A DNA stretch of 64,000 nt from an uncultured Lachnospiraceae bacterium (GCA_910584685.1 CAJUAO010000011.1:47230-111229); one strand, 5' to 3'; positions 1 to 8,883 are shown, counted from the stretch's first letter. The notes: generated from the letters alone by a model not told the origin. Program-made: numbers and translations.

Positions 1-438
1 AACGTCATTAATATATGAGCAATAGGACTGCCAGTTTGTCTGTCCGTGAAATTCACCCATTGTTTCATTATTCCACATACCTGACTCTCTTGAAAATTTA
101 CCGCCAAGCTTTTTAACCTCCTTTCTGTACGGAGTGACAAACATTTTTCTAAGAAGAAACTCTTGCTGCCATTTTTCGTCGGTAAGGGAAGTAGAAGGTC
201 TTCCGTCAGTATTTGAGATTAATCTCATTTCCCTTAATTCCTCCAAGGTAATATTCCTATATTTTTCTTTCATTTTTTTCTCCCTTTCTAATGTATTTTG
301 CAGATTAACTGCATCTGCCTGATTATTTATTCTCTTTTTGTTTGGTGAATTAGTACTGAAATCATCTAAATCAATCTCGCCTCCAAAAGAAGAATGTGAC
401 CTGTTATATGCTCCTGTTTTGTAAAATAATGTTGTCAT
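1..438 (-). CDS. Hypothetical protein, partial (runs off left edge)
   Basis: An open frame begins at the ATG at 438-436 (complement) and stays open for 146 codons to the window edge, so the C-terminus is missing. A good ribosome-binding site (AAAGGAG) lies about 8 bases upstream of the ATG. The visible protein starts MTTLFYKTGAYNRSHSSFGG. It has a polar, low-complexity region to about residue 55, then a more ordered charged part rich in Trp and Lys. There is no signal peptide or membrane segment. I do not recognise a family. It is divergent from the sigma/DUF262 unit. The open frame and ribosome-binding site are seen directly; function is unknown. Confidence 0.7.
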   Translation of the reverse strand, partial: MTTLFYKTGAYNRSHSSFGGEIDLDDFSTNSPNKKRINNQADAVNLQNTLEREKKMKEKYRNITLEELREMRLISNTDGRPSTSLTDEKWQQEFLLRKMFVTPYRKEVKKLGGKFSRESGMWNNETMGEFHGQTNWQSYCSYINDV

Positions 439-640
439 TGTATTTTTCTCCTTTATATTTTTAATTCTGATAGCTGCAATATATATTTCTACATTAGAAA
501 TTAAAAACCCATCGTTTAATCACAAAAAATATTATAGAAGTTTTTTTGTTTTTAAGGGTAATACTAAGTCCGTCTTATTGGACATAAAAGGTGATACCAT
601 TATTTGGTAAAAATACCTGTTTTATATTACAAAAGAAAAA

Positions 641-654
641 CGAACTGTTGTTCG
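641..654. promoter_or_regulatory. LexA (DinR) SOS-box-like palindrome 1
   Basis: CGAACTGTTGTTCG is a perfect CGAAC-N4-GTTCG inverted repeat, matching the Gram-positive LexA operator consensus (CGAAC-N4-GTTCG). It lies 10 bases upstream of the -35 box at 664. LexA binding is inferred from the match. Confidence 0.75.
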
Positions 655-663
655 GAAAAATGG

Positions 664-692
664 TTGACAAGAACGCATGTTCGTGATATATT
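664..692 (+). promoter_or_regulatory. Sigma-A promoter with embedded LexA box 2
   Basis: TTGACA (664-669) and TATATT (687-692) are separated by 17 bases. The spacer holds a second SOS-box-like palindrome, AGAACGCATGTTCG (670-683). A repressor bound there would block RNA polymerase directly. The first gene begins at 735, so the leader is about 35 bases. The elements are seen directly; SOS control is inferred. Confidence 0.8.
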
Positions 693-734
693 AAAAAAAC
701 ACAAAAGAAAAAAATATAAGGAAGGTACTTTAAA

Positions 735-1292
735 TTGGAAGAAATATTGGAACTTTATTATGCAGACAATGCCCGGAAACTGCACAATATGGTAGACACT
801 GTTTTACGGAGGCTTGGATTTTATTGCATAGGAAATATTGAAGATTTCTATTCCCTTGCAAATGAGGTTTTTGCTGACGTAATAGTAAAATATGACGAGG
901 GACGGGACTTTGACGCTTTTTTACACACATGTCTTTCAAACAGGTTTAAGACGGAAATGACTGCAAGAAACAGGCAGAAAAGACTGGCTGACAAAATGGC
1001 GGTGTCAATTTATACGTCTGTTAATGATGACGATAATTCTACATTAGGTGATATTATTCCAGACAGCTTTAGTATTGAAAAGGAAATTTTTGAAAAGAGG
1101 GAGGAGGTATTAAACGAAAGAATACTGCTATATTTAAACAGACTTTCAAATCTTCAAAGAGAGGTGCTAAGACTTAATGCGTCGGGATATTTGCCTAATG
1201 AGATTAAGGAGAAGCTGCATATAACCGAAAAGCAGTATTCAGACTGCAATGCGGCAATTCACTCATATAAGAATGTATCGGTATTATTTTAA
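735..1292 (+). CDS. Sigma-70-like protein, SOS-controlled unit
   Basis: The protein has 185 residues and looks like a divergent sigma-70 family member. The N-terminal half (about 8-90) resembles sigma region 2, with a helical stretch around NEVFADVIVKYDEGRDFDAF and a basic end. Residues about 125-180 resemble region 4 (LSNLQREVLRLNASGYLPNEI, then a helix-turn-helix). The chosen start is TTG at 735, preceded by GGAAGG at 720-725; no ATG fits better. It is followed after 25 bases by the DUF262 gene, so the two are probably co-transcribed. Only region-4-type homology is clear; it could be a sigma-like DNA-binding regulator rather than a working sigma factor. Confidence 0.65.
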   Translation: MEEILELYYADNARKLHNMVDTVLRRLGFYCIGNIEDFYSLANEVFADVIVKYDEGRDFDAFLHTCLSNRFKTEMTARNRQKRLADKMAVSIYTSVNDDDNSTLGDIIPDSFSIEKEIFEKREEVLNERILLYLNRLSNLQREVLRLNASGYLPNEIKEKLHITEKQYSDCNAAIHSYKNVSVLF

Positions 1293-1317
1293 CAAAAGAA
1301 GAAAGAGGTGTTTAAGG

Positions 1318-2700
1318 ATGGCAAGACCACGAAAACAAACCTATACTATGGAAATGTACTTAGACAAGATAAGAGACGGCGATATATGCAATGATGCAGA
1401 CGTTCAAAGAAATTTTGTGTGGAATAACGAGCAGATTAATGAATTAATAGTTACAGTGCTTACAGACGATTATATTCCGCCTATTATTCTTGGGGAAGAA
1501 AATAATTCACAGCTTCATATTGCAGACGGAGGCTGTCGAAGCGCAGCATTAAGCAGATTCAGATACGGAAATTATAAAATTACGTCAGCTATTGAGGATT
1601 CGATTATTACCTATAAGAAAAAGGTTAAGACTGACAACAGTAAAATTATATGGGAGGACGCCGTATTTGATATTAAAAATAAAACATATGAAAAGCTGCC
1701 GGACGAGCTGAAAAAGAAGTTTGACGAATATCAGATAGAGACTGTTATCCATGAAAACTGCGACAGATACAAAATATCAAAATATATTAAAAGGTATAAC
1801 AATCATGTTTCAATGAACACAAACCAGAAGGCGTTTACATATCTGTATAATTTTGCCGGATATGTACGGCAGATTTTAGACAGCAGGTTTTTTCTTGACT
1901 ACAGCAGCTATACGGAGACAGAAAAAACAAAGGGTATGGCTGAGAGAATAATCGTTGAAACCATTATGTGTACAAATTATCTGGATAATTGGAAAAAACA
2001 GACGAAGGAAATTTGCAAGTTTTTGAATAAGAATGGAACAAACGCAGAGTTTGAAAGGTTTGCTGATAATATCCACAGGCTGGAAAATATAATTACTGAT
2101 GAGACTAAGGACATATTTAACAGCAAGGATTCCTTTATTTTTCTGACTTTGTTTGACAGATTTACTGAATTAAAGGTTGATGATGCAAGATTTGCAGATT
2201 TCCTTAAGGAATTTAAGAATAATCTGCGACTGGTTAAAGCTAATGATAAGGGGCTGTTGTTTGACCAGATTGATAAGGACAAAGGAACTAAGGATAAGGC
2301 GGTTATTATTGCAAAATTAGATATGCTTGAAGGCTTAATGCTGGAATTTTTACATTATAAGGATAAACCGGATAATCATGCTTCCGGCAATGACAGCGTA
2401 GAATTATTTATATTGGAAAATGTAAAGATAGATAAAAAAACACTGCAAAAGGATATGGATTTGTATCTGGATACATTAGAGGGCAGCTATGGGCTAAAGG
2501 AAAAATGTATAAGAGTCGGCTCAAGGCTCCTTGATGAGAGAAACAGACCTTCCCTTCTTGCAATGGTTGCCTATTCATATAAGACAGGTCAGGATTTGGA
2601 TGACTGGCTGACTGAATATGCAAAAAATCACAAAACATATATTGCAGACCAAAAAAAGAATTACTTACATATGTTAAATGATTTTAAAAGATATCAATAA
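1318..2700 (+). CDS. DUF262 (GmrSD/ParB-like fold) domain protein
   Basis: The protein has 460 residues. The N-terminal region resembles DUF262: QRNFVW near residue 38, a hydrophobic stretch with PPIIL, and DGGCR near residue 71, which corresponds to the DGQQR nucleotide-binding motif of the family. The rest is helical and charged, and I see no HNH or DUF1524 nuclease domain, unlike full GmrSD enzymes. The ATG at 1318 is chosen over the longer frame from 1249 because AGAGGTG lies just upstream and the extension overlaps the sigma-like gene. Members of DUF262 occur in type IV restriction and other defence settings; its role here is inferred only from that and from the SOS-type promoter. Confidence 0.7.
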   Translation: MARPRKQTYTMEMYLDKIRDGDICNDADVQRNFVWNNEQINELIVTVLTDDYIPPIILGEENNSQLHIADGGCRSAALSRFRYGNYKITSAIEDSIITYKKKVKTDNSKIIWEDAVFDIKNKTYEKLPDELKKKFDEYQIETVIHENCDRYKISKYIKRYNNHVSMNTNQKAFTYLYNFAGYVRQILDSRFFLDYSSYTETEKTKGMAERIIVETIMCTNYLDNWKKQTKEICKFLNKNGTNAEFERFADNIHRLENIITDETKDIFNSKDSFIFLTLFDRFTELKVDDARFADFLKEFKNNLRLVKANDKGLLFDQIDKDKGTKDKAVIIAKLDMLEGLMLEFLHYKDKPDNHASGNDSVELFILENVKIDKKTLQKDMDLYLDTLEGSYGLKEKCIRVGSRLLDERNRPSLLAMVAYSYKTGQDLDDWLTEYAKNHKTYIADQKKNYLHMLNDFKRYQ

Positions 2701-2713
2701 GGTTAATCCTTTG

Positions 2714-2742
2714 TTGAAAACAAAGGGAAAATATGATATAAT
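2714..2742 (+). promoter_or_regulatory. Promoter for binding protein/chemoreceptor
   Basis: TTGAAA (2714-2719), a 17-base spacer and TATAAT (2737-2742). The resulting leader of about 110 bases precedes the lipoprotein start at 2861. It shows that this pair is transcribed separately from the DUF262 gene, which ends at 2700. Confidence 0.75.
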
Positions 2743-2860
2743 CAGCACATTAGAGCAGAATATGATAAGTAAACATATTTATGTTAAAGTATGCACGATA
2801 CTAAGAATAAGTATAGGTATTGTATTATTGTTAAAAAAAATAAACGGAGGAAAATATTTT

Positions 2861-3922
2861 ATGAAGAAAAAAATCAGCTTATTATTTTTAGCCATATTTA
2901 TTGTTGGTATTATGGTGGGATGCGGCTCAAACGAGAGTATGTCAAAAAAGGTGGAACTAAGGGATGAGCCGGTTAAGTCCAGTTCAGACTATGGAAACGG
3001 AACAGGAAATATATCCTCCGGAGGTACAAATAAAGACAATAATACAACCTCAGATACCTTAAAGGTGGGCTTTATACAGACAGCAAATGAAAGCGGCTGG
3101 AGAGCTGCCCATACACAATCAATGAAGGATACGTTTGACACAGACGAGTATACATATACCTTTGTTGACGGTCAGGGAGACCAGGCTGTCCAGATAGCAG
3201 GAATGGAAAGATTTATAAAAGAAGCCTATGATGTTATAATACTTGACCCTATTGTTGAGGAAGGCTGGGACGACATACTTAAAAAGGCGCAAAATGCAGA
3301 TATTCCGGTAATTGTAGTAGACAGAATGGTTTCTTCCGACAGCAGTCTGTATAGCTGCTGGATAGGCTCGGACTTTGAGAAGGAGGGAAAGGATGCGGCT
3401 CAGTGGCTTGTAGATAATAAGGGAACAACGGAAGCGCAAAATATAGTTATATTAGAGGGTACTAAGGGCGCGTCGGCACAGCTTGGACGAACATCAGGCT
3501 TTGATGCAGTTATAAGTCAGTACGATAATTATACTGTGCTTGCAAGCGAAGACGGTGACTTTGATAAGGCTAAGGGTAAGGAGCTTATGAAGAATTACAT
3601 GGGAAGATTTGACAAGATAGATGTTATTGTTACCCAGAATGATAATATGGCGTACGGCGTTATTGAGGCAATAAATGAGGCAGGAAAAAAGCCGTCGGAC
3701 TATACAATAATATCCTTTGACGGAGAGGCAAATGCCTTTAAGGAAATGATAAACGGAAACATAGCCGTAGATATAGAGTGTAATCCTCTTCAGGGACCAA
3801 CCATTGAGGCGGTAATGAAAAAATTATTGGCAGGGGAGACTGTTGAAAAGAAGCTGTATATGGAGGAGGGAGTATATCCGGCATCCGTTGCAGCGCAAGA
3901 GGTTGCAAACCGTAAATATTAA
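2861..3922 (+). CDS. Sugar-binding lipoprotein (periplasmic-binding-protein family)
   Basis: This is a 353-residue extracytoplasmic solute-binding protein of the Peripla_BP_4 (ribose/galactofuranose YtfQ-like) type. The N-terminus has a lipoprotein signal peptide with a Cys at residue 21 (VGCG lipobox), then a Ser/Gly/Asn-rich linker to about 65. The binding domain starts at LKVGFIQTANESGWR, with family-typical segments GDQAVQIAGMERFI, DVIILDPIV and IPVIVVDRMV. The start at 2861 follows ACGGAGG. No ABC ATPase or permease is adjacent; instead a chemoreceptor follows after 37 bases. This suggests it presents a sugar to the receptor, or serves a transporter encoded elsewhere. Confidence 0.88.
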   Translation: MKKKISLLFLAIFIVGIMVGCGSNESMSKKVELRDEPVKSSSDYGNGTGNISSGGTNKDNNTTSDTLKVGFIQTANESGWRAAHTQSMKDTFDTDEYTYTFVDGQGDQAVQIAGMERFIKEAYDVIILDPIVEEGWDDILKKAQNADIPVIVVDRMVSSDSSLYSCWIGSDFEKEGKDAAQWLVDNKGTTEAQNIVILEGTKGASAQLGRTSGFDAVISQYDNYTVLASEDGDFDKAKGKELMKNYMGRFDKIDVIVTQNDNMAYGVIEAINEAGKKPSDYTIISFDGEANAFKEMINGNIAVDIECNPLQGPTIEAVMKKLLAGETVEKKLYMEEGVYPASVAAQEVANRKY

Positions 3923-3959
3923 TAAAGGATAGTCGCATATTCGACAGATTGGAGACGGC

Positions 3960-5984
3960 ATGGAAGAAAAAAAGATAAAAAAGGGAAATGCTCTTACATC
4001 AATACGAACAAGAATAGTGGCTATGGCAGTTGGGTGTATTATACTGGCTCTTGTAGTTGCTTACATAAGCATAGTTCCGGGAGCAAAGAATTCCCTGACA
4101 GATTCCAGTGAAAATAACATGGTAAGTCTGGCAAAAAGCTACATAAAAATTTTAAACAATAATATAAGCGCAATAAATGAAACCGTTTCATATATGAGCA
4201 GCAGTTCAGATATATATAATTGTCTTATGCAGGGTGGTGAGACATATCTGGTGGAGGCGGAATTTAATGAATATCTCAGGGATAATTCCTCCTACACAGA
4301 GGTGTCAGTATATAACAAAAACGGGGAATTTGTCACGTCAAGCGGCGCAAAGGACGGGAGGGCAGACGCTCCCTATTATGTTAACGCAGTTCTTTCAACG
4401 GGACTTCCTGCCCAGAGCGATATTATAACAGAGGGAGTAGACAAGCCGTCTGTGATATGCGCCATACCTCTTGATAATTCAGGAAGTATTTTTGGAGTAA
4501 TATGTGTCACGGTGCCTGCTAAGGTTATTACGGCAGATTTAGGAGAAATAAATATACAGGATATAGAATCAAGCTTTGCATATCTGGTAAGTCCTCAGGG
4601 CTATATAATCTATCATCCTGAGGATGAATACATAGGTAAAATAATTGGGAATGAAACAATAAGAGGCTTTTTATCACAGGGAAACGTGGCGTCGGCAATT
4701 ATAGATTTTAATTTTGACGGCTCAGATAAAATAGCGGGACTTGCAACGTCGGCAGCAAATAACTGGATGCTTGTAATACAGGCAAACAAGGCAGAGCTTT
4801 TGTCTCCAATAAACAGGCTTACAATAATTGCCCTTATAATACTGGCGGTGACAATGGCAGTGCTTGCGGCAGTAGTATTCCTTATATCAGCAGGAATAAC
4901 AAGACCTATAAAGGTCCTTACAAGGAGCATTAATAACATAGCTGAGCTTGATTTCAGAGATGATAAAAAAGTTCATGAGCTGGGAGGAAGACTTGACGAG
5001 ACAGGAGAGATGAGCCGTGCCATTGACCATATGCAGAGCCATATAAAAGAAATTATTGGCATGATAAATGATGCGTCTCTAAAGATAGCAGGCAGCAGCG
5101 ACACCTTAAACGGCATAGCTACGTCGCTGAATGACTGCGCAAGCGACAATTCGGCAGTAAGCGAGGAGCTTGCGGCAGGTATGGAGCAGACGTCAGGTAT
5201 GACCACCAGCATTTACAATGAGGTTGAGTATATTAAGCAAAAGACAGAAGCCATAAGCAAACGTTCTCAGGAAACAATAGAGCTTTCAAAGGGAATAGTT
5301 GCAAGGGCAACAGATGCAAAAAACACTACAGGAAAGGCGTCAGACAATACAAAATCCTTATATCATGAGGTCAGCAGAGAGGCAAGAACTGCCATTGAGC
5401 AGTCAAGGGCTGTAAATAAGATAAATGACCTTACACAGGATATTATGAATATAGCGGACCAGACAAGTCTTCTTGCAATTAACGCATCTATAGAGGCAGC
5501 AAGGTCAGGAGAGTATGGAAAGGGCTTTGCGGTAGTTGCCAATGAGATAAGTCATCTGGCAGCGCAGTCATCGGATACGGTTTCGGATATTGTTGAAATA
5601 GTAAGAGAGGTTACAAGCGCCGTAAACAGTATTGAAAAATGTCTTGACAAGACATTGTCATTCCTTGAAAGCTCAGTTATGAGGGATTATGATGAATTTA
5701 TACAGATAAGCGGAGAATACAATTCAGATGCGGAGTCCTTTAGCGACACTATAAAGGGTATATGCGGTAATATTGATGAGCTTCAAAATGCAACAGGCCA
5801 GATAGCAGAGGCTATATCAAAAATAAACAGCACCATAAGCGAATCAACAAACGGCATAACAGGCATAGCCCAGAGAGCAACGGATGTAGTTACACTTTCT
5901 TCTGATACGTACGATAAGGTACAGGATAATGTTAATATGGCAAATATGCTTAAGGAGATAGTAGATAAGTTTACTCTTGAATAA
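3960..5984 (+). CDS. Methyl-accepting chemotaxis protein
   Basis: A 674-residue transmembrane chemoreceptor. Membrane helices lie at about 18-40 and 286-308, enclosing an extracellular Cache-type sensor (YLVSPQGYIIYHP is typical). A HAMP segment follows (about 309-365), then a long cytoplasmic coiled coil whose tip carries the conserved hairpin DQTSLLAINASIEAARSG near residue 500, the CheA/CheW contact site. It lies 37 bases downstream of the sugar-binding lipoprotein, suggesting joint function. GGAGA precedes the ATG. Confidence 0.93.
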   Translation: MEEKKIKKGNALTSIRTRIVAMAVGCIILALVVAYISIVPGAKNSLTDSSENNMVSLAKSYIKILNNNISAINETVSYMSSSSDIYNCLMQGGETYLVEAEFNEYLRDNSSYTEVSVYNKNGEFVTSSGAKDGRADAPYYVNAVLSTGLPAQSDIITEGVDKPSVICAIPLDNSGSIFGVICVTVPAKVITADLGEINIQDIESSFAYLVSPQGYIIYHPEDEYIGKIIGNETIRGFLSQGNVASAIIDFNFDGSDKIAGLATSAANNWMLVIQANKAELLSPINRLTIIALIILAVTMAVLAAVVFLISAGITRPIKVLTRSINNIAELDFRDDKKVHELGGRLDETGEMSRAIDHMQSHIKEIIGMINDASLKIAGSSDTLNGIATSLNDCASDNSAVSEELAAGMEQTSGMTTSIYNEVEYIKQKTEAISKRSQETIELSKGIVARATDAKNTTGKASDNTKSLYHEVSREARTAIEQSRAVNKINDLTQDIMNIADQTSLLAINASIEAARSGEYGKGFAVVANEISHLAAQSSDTVSDIVEIVREVTSAVNSIEKCLDKTLSFLESSVMRDYDEFIQISGEYNSDAESFSDTIKGICGNIDELQNATGQIAEAISKINSTISESTNGITGIAQRATDVVTLSSDTYDKVQDNVNMANMLKEIVDKFTLE

Positions 5985-6366
5985 GAATATTAATTTGTGC
6001 ATTTGAAAAAGAAAGCTCCTCACATGTAGTCCGGGTATGTCCCATTAAAAGGCTCCTAGGATTGGAACGGGGAGGTCATGCCGGGACAGACAGGTAAATA
6101 TAATTTTTTAAAGCTTCGAAACATGGAAGAAATTCTATCAACGGAATACCGCCACTTTCTAAGCTGCGAGCGTAACTCGCAAGGGGCTAAAAAGCAGCCC
6201 CTTACTCAGACAGACGCTCTACGCTAAGAAGCTGACGGTATTCCGTTGATGAATTTCTAACCATGTTCCTCAATGCTTTAAAAAATTATATTTACCTGTC
6301 TGTCCCGGCATGACCTCCCCGTTCCAACCCTAGAAGCCTTTTAATGGGACATACCCTCAGTTGCAA
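5985..6366. repeat. Long palindromic repeat element, copy 1
   Basis: Two arms of about 135 bases (6030-6165 and 6230-6364) are near-perfect inverted repeats. For example GGGTATGTCCCATTAAAAGG (6033-6052) has its complement at 6336-6355. The loop (6166-6229) holds smaller hairpins: GCGAG/CTCGC and AAGGGGCT/AGCCCCTT. The left flank from 5985 (AATATTAATTTGT) and the left arm recur at 63856-64000, so the repeat includes about 45 bases outside the palindrome. No open frame fits. It begins immediately after the chemoreceptor stop codon. It could be a MITE-like element, an ERIC-type palindrome or a structured RNA. Confidence 0.85.
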
Positions 6367-6744
6367 GCTGTTAGGGGGATGAGTGATTTTTGTTTATTTT
6401 TCTTCCGATAAATTTTTATATTTAGATATGTAAGCATAGCGTATATCAGCAAATAAGCTTATATATACATATTCTTGTATATATATTTATAGAAAATAAA
6501 ATAATTGGATAAATGTATTTCATTTTCCATATTTTTATGTCTGATATAAGCAAATCCACATAAATACAAAGTGAATAGGTAATTGTCAGTTGTGATTGAG
6601 CCATTTATGTAAAACATTGATTTCATGTGAGGAAAACTTTTTTCACAGGTACAAATTAAAATTTATCCATAAACCAAACTCCTAATCTATACAAACTAAA
6701 ATATTACGACTGCAACAGTCTATTTTTAAATAAAAAGAAATATA
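6367..6744. other. AT-rich intergenic region
   Basis: This very AT-rich stretch lies between the palindromic element and the alcohol dehydrogenase promoter. I see no open frame with a ribosome-binding site, no tRNA and no clear terminator, only short TATATA-rich direct and inverted repeats around 6456-6490. Confidence 0.5.
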
Positions 6745-6773
6745 TGGAAATAATATTATCCTTGATGTATAAT
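6745..6773 (+). promoter_or_regulatory. Probable promoter for alcohol dehydrogenase
   Basis: TGGAAA (6745-6750), a 17-base spacer and a perfect TATAAT (6768-6773). It lies 40 bases upstream of the ATG at 6814. The -35 box matches consensus at four of six positions. Confidence 0.55.
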
Positions 6774-6813
6774 ATTTCTAAAATAATAAAATTCTTTGAA
6801 GGAGAATAAAGAT

Positions 6814-7887
6814 ATGCTTTTATTTATGCCAACAATAGTTTTCAGTGAGGAAGATTGTGTGAGAAATCATGCAAATGAATTAGCGCTTATGGGCACAAAG
6901 GCAATGATAGTTACAGGGAAACATTCGTCAAGGGCTAACGGCTCCCTTAATGATGTGGAGGAAGCGCTGAAATCCCAAAATGTTTCATATGTTATATTTG
7001 ACGATATAGAGGAAAATCCATCAGTAGAGACAGTTGTAAAGGCCTGTGATATGGGTATTAAGGAAAAAGTTGATTTTATAATAGGTATAGGAGGAGGCTC
7101 TCCCCTTGACGCGTCAAAGGCAATAGCCCTTTTGATTGCTAACCCTGATAAGGATGAAACCGTTCTGTATGAAAATATTCCACTTGGATATATACCTTTG
7201 GCATGCGTGCCTACCACATGCGGTACAGGCTCAGAGGTTACGCCATATTCTATACTGACGCTTCATAAGCAGAGAACTAAAAGGAGCATAAGCCACAAAA
7301 TATATCCGCAGGTGGCTCTTATTGATGGAAAATATTTGAAAACTGCTGACAGAAGCTGTATTGTAAACACTGCGGTTGACGCACTTGCGCATCTTATTGA
7401 AAGCTATTTAAATACAAACTCAAACGAATTAAACAGAATATACAGCAGAGAGGGACTTATGATGTGGGGGCAGCTTAAGGATAAGCTTATTGAGGATAAA
7501 ATTACAAAAGCAGATTATACTAAGCTTATGCATGTTTCCATGGTGGCAGGAATGGCTATTACACATACAGGAACGTCCCTTCCCCACGGACTTAGCTATA
7601 TGATTACATACGAGATGGGAGTTCCCCACGGAAAAGCAGTAGGAATGTATCTTGGAGGGTATGTAAGCATTTATAAGGACAGTAAGGAGGCTTGTGAGGT
7701 TTTAAGTTTGCTGGGCTTTGAAAGTCAGGAGGCTTTTTCGGATTATTTGGACAAAATACTGGGAGATACAGAGGTATCAAAGGAAATACTTGAAAAAAAT
7801 GCCGAAAGCATACTTTCAAACGAGTCAAAGCTGAAAAATTATCCTTTCAGTATAACGAAAGAGGAAATATTATCTATGAAAAAATAA
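6814..7887 (+). CDS. Iron-containing alcohol dehydrogenase
   Basis: A cytoplasmic 357-residue group III NAD(P)-dependent dehydrogenase. The Rossmann half carries GIGGGSPLDASKA (91-103) and the adjacent PTTCGTGSE. The helical half carries the metal ligands Asp189, His193, His258 and His272 (VDALAHLIE; SLPHGLSYMITYEMGVPHG). The length is slightly shorter than the usual 380-390. The ATG at 6814 follows AAGGAG; a longer frame would use a TTG that overlaps that ribosome-binding site. Substrate cannot be told; butanol, propanediol or lactaldehyde dehydrogenases are relatives. Confidence 0.9.
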   Translation: MLLFMPTIVFSEEDCVRNHANELALMGTKAMIVTGKHSSRANGSLNDVEEALKSQNVSYVIFDDIEENPSVETVVKACDMGIKEKVDFIIGIGGGSPLDASKAIALLIANPDKDETVLYENIPLGYIPLACVPTTCGTGSEVTPYSILTLHKQRTKRSISHKIYPQVALIDGKYLKTADRSCIVNTAVDALAHLIESYLNTNSNELNRIYSREGLMMWGQLKDKLIEDKITKADYTKLMHVSMVAGMAITHTGTSLPHGLSYMITYEMGVPHGKAVGMYLGGYVSIYKDSKEACEVLSLLGFESQEAFSDYLDKILGDTEVSKEILEKNAESILSNESKLKNYPFSITKEEILSMKK

Positions 7888-7965
7888 AAAAGTTTAAAAA
7901 CAGGCTTAGTCAGACTTTGCATTTTTATGGAGAACTTTCCTATTATTAAAAGAAGGATGGAATTG

Positions 7966-8883
7966 ATGATAAATTTTATAAAAAAGGTTTATAAGGTTAT
8001 ATATGATTTCACAGATAAGCTAAACGAGGACCATGTATATGCATATGCCACCCAGTCTGCATTTTTTATTATAATATCTGCCTTTCCTTTATTGCTGCTG
8101 GTTTTTTCGCTTATAAGATATACTCCTGTCACAGAGGAATTTCTTTTAAGCGCCGCCTCAAACGTTATGCCGGAAACCTTAAAGCCGTTGGCAGAATCCC
8201 TTATAAGGGAAATATATGAAAAAACCAGCGGAACTATCGTATCATTTACGGCGATTTTTACGGTCTGGTCGGCCTCTAAGGGAGTACTATCCATTATAAG
8301 AGGAATGAATAATGTATTTAACATAAAGGAAAACAGGAACTATTTTGTGCTTCGCCTGATAGCCAGCCTGTATACAGTGCTTTTTGTTGTAGGAATAGTA
8401 TTGTCCCTTGTGATGGTGGTATTTGGAAACACGCTGCTTGGTGCGTTTAGAAAACATGTCCCTATATTATACGATTTGGTAGAGTGGCTTATAGGCATGC
8501 GTATACTATATGTTCCCGTGATACTTACATTATTGTTTATAGGCTTATATAAGCTTATAGACGATAAAAAATATACCTTCATGAATCACCTTCCGGGAGC
8601 GCTATTTTCAGCGGTGGGCTGGATGGGCTTTTCATTTTTTTATTCAGTATATGTAGATAACTTTGCAGGAAAATCATATGCATACGGAAGTCTTACCACT
8701 ATAGTGCTTTTAATGCTGTGGATTTATATCTGTATGTATATACTTTTTATCGGAGCGGAGATAAATGTATATTTTGGAAGGTTTATACAATATTATAGAA
8801 GGAAGATAAAGCATAAGATAAAAATGGATAGAAAAACATCCATGGATAGAAAAACATCCACGGATAGAAAAAATAATTTGTAG
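7966..8883 (+). CDS. YihY/UPF0761 family membrane protein
   Basis: A 305-residue integral membrane protein of the YihY (formerly BrkB) family. About six hydrophobic segments are seen, with family-typical patterns AYATQSAFFIIISAFPLLL near the start and SYAYGSLTTIVLLMLWIYI near the end. The ATG at 7966 is chosen because GAAGG lies 9 bases upstream; the ATG at 7927 has no ribosome-binding site. The basic C-terminal tail holds a tandem repeat (MDRKTS). Despite the old name it is not an RNase BN. The true function of the family is not settled. Confidence 0.88.
   Translation: MINFIKKVYKVIYDFTDKLNEDHVYAYATQSAFFIIISAFPLLLLVFSLIRYTPVTEEFLLSAASNVMPETLKPLAESLIREIYEKTSGTIVSFTAIFTVWSASKGVLSIIRGMNNVFNIKENRNYFVLRLIASLYTVLFVVGIVLSLVMVVFGNTLLGAFRKHVPILYDLVEWLIGMRILYVPVILTLLFIGLYKLIDDKKYTFMNHLPGALFSAVGWMGFSFFYSVYVDNFAGKSYAYGSLTTIVLLMLWIYICMYILFIGAEINVYFGRFIQYYRRKIKHKIKMDRKTSMDRKTSTDRKNNL
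8824..8872 (+). repeat. 18-bp tandem repeat in YihY C-terminal tail
   Basis: Two identical 18-base units (8824-8841 and 8842-8859) and a partial third (8860-8872) encode MDRKTS-MDRKTS-TDRK. The repeat keeps frame, so copy number changes would only lengthen or shorten the cytoplasmic tail. Confidence 0.85.

Noticed and set aside
134..322. Plus-strand 62-codon frame near the left edge
   Set aside because: It lies antisense to the well-initiated minus-strand partial gene and has no start signal.
604..795. Plus-strand frame of 63 codons before the sigma-like gene
   Set aside because: It overlaps the promoter, both LexA boxes and the start of the sigma-like gene in another frame, and has no ribosome-binding site.
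6028..6366. Palindrome as an ordinary intrinsic terminator
   Set aside because: Arms of about 135 bases and a repeated copy elsewhere are far beyond a terminator, and there is no U run at the end of the stem.
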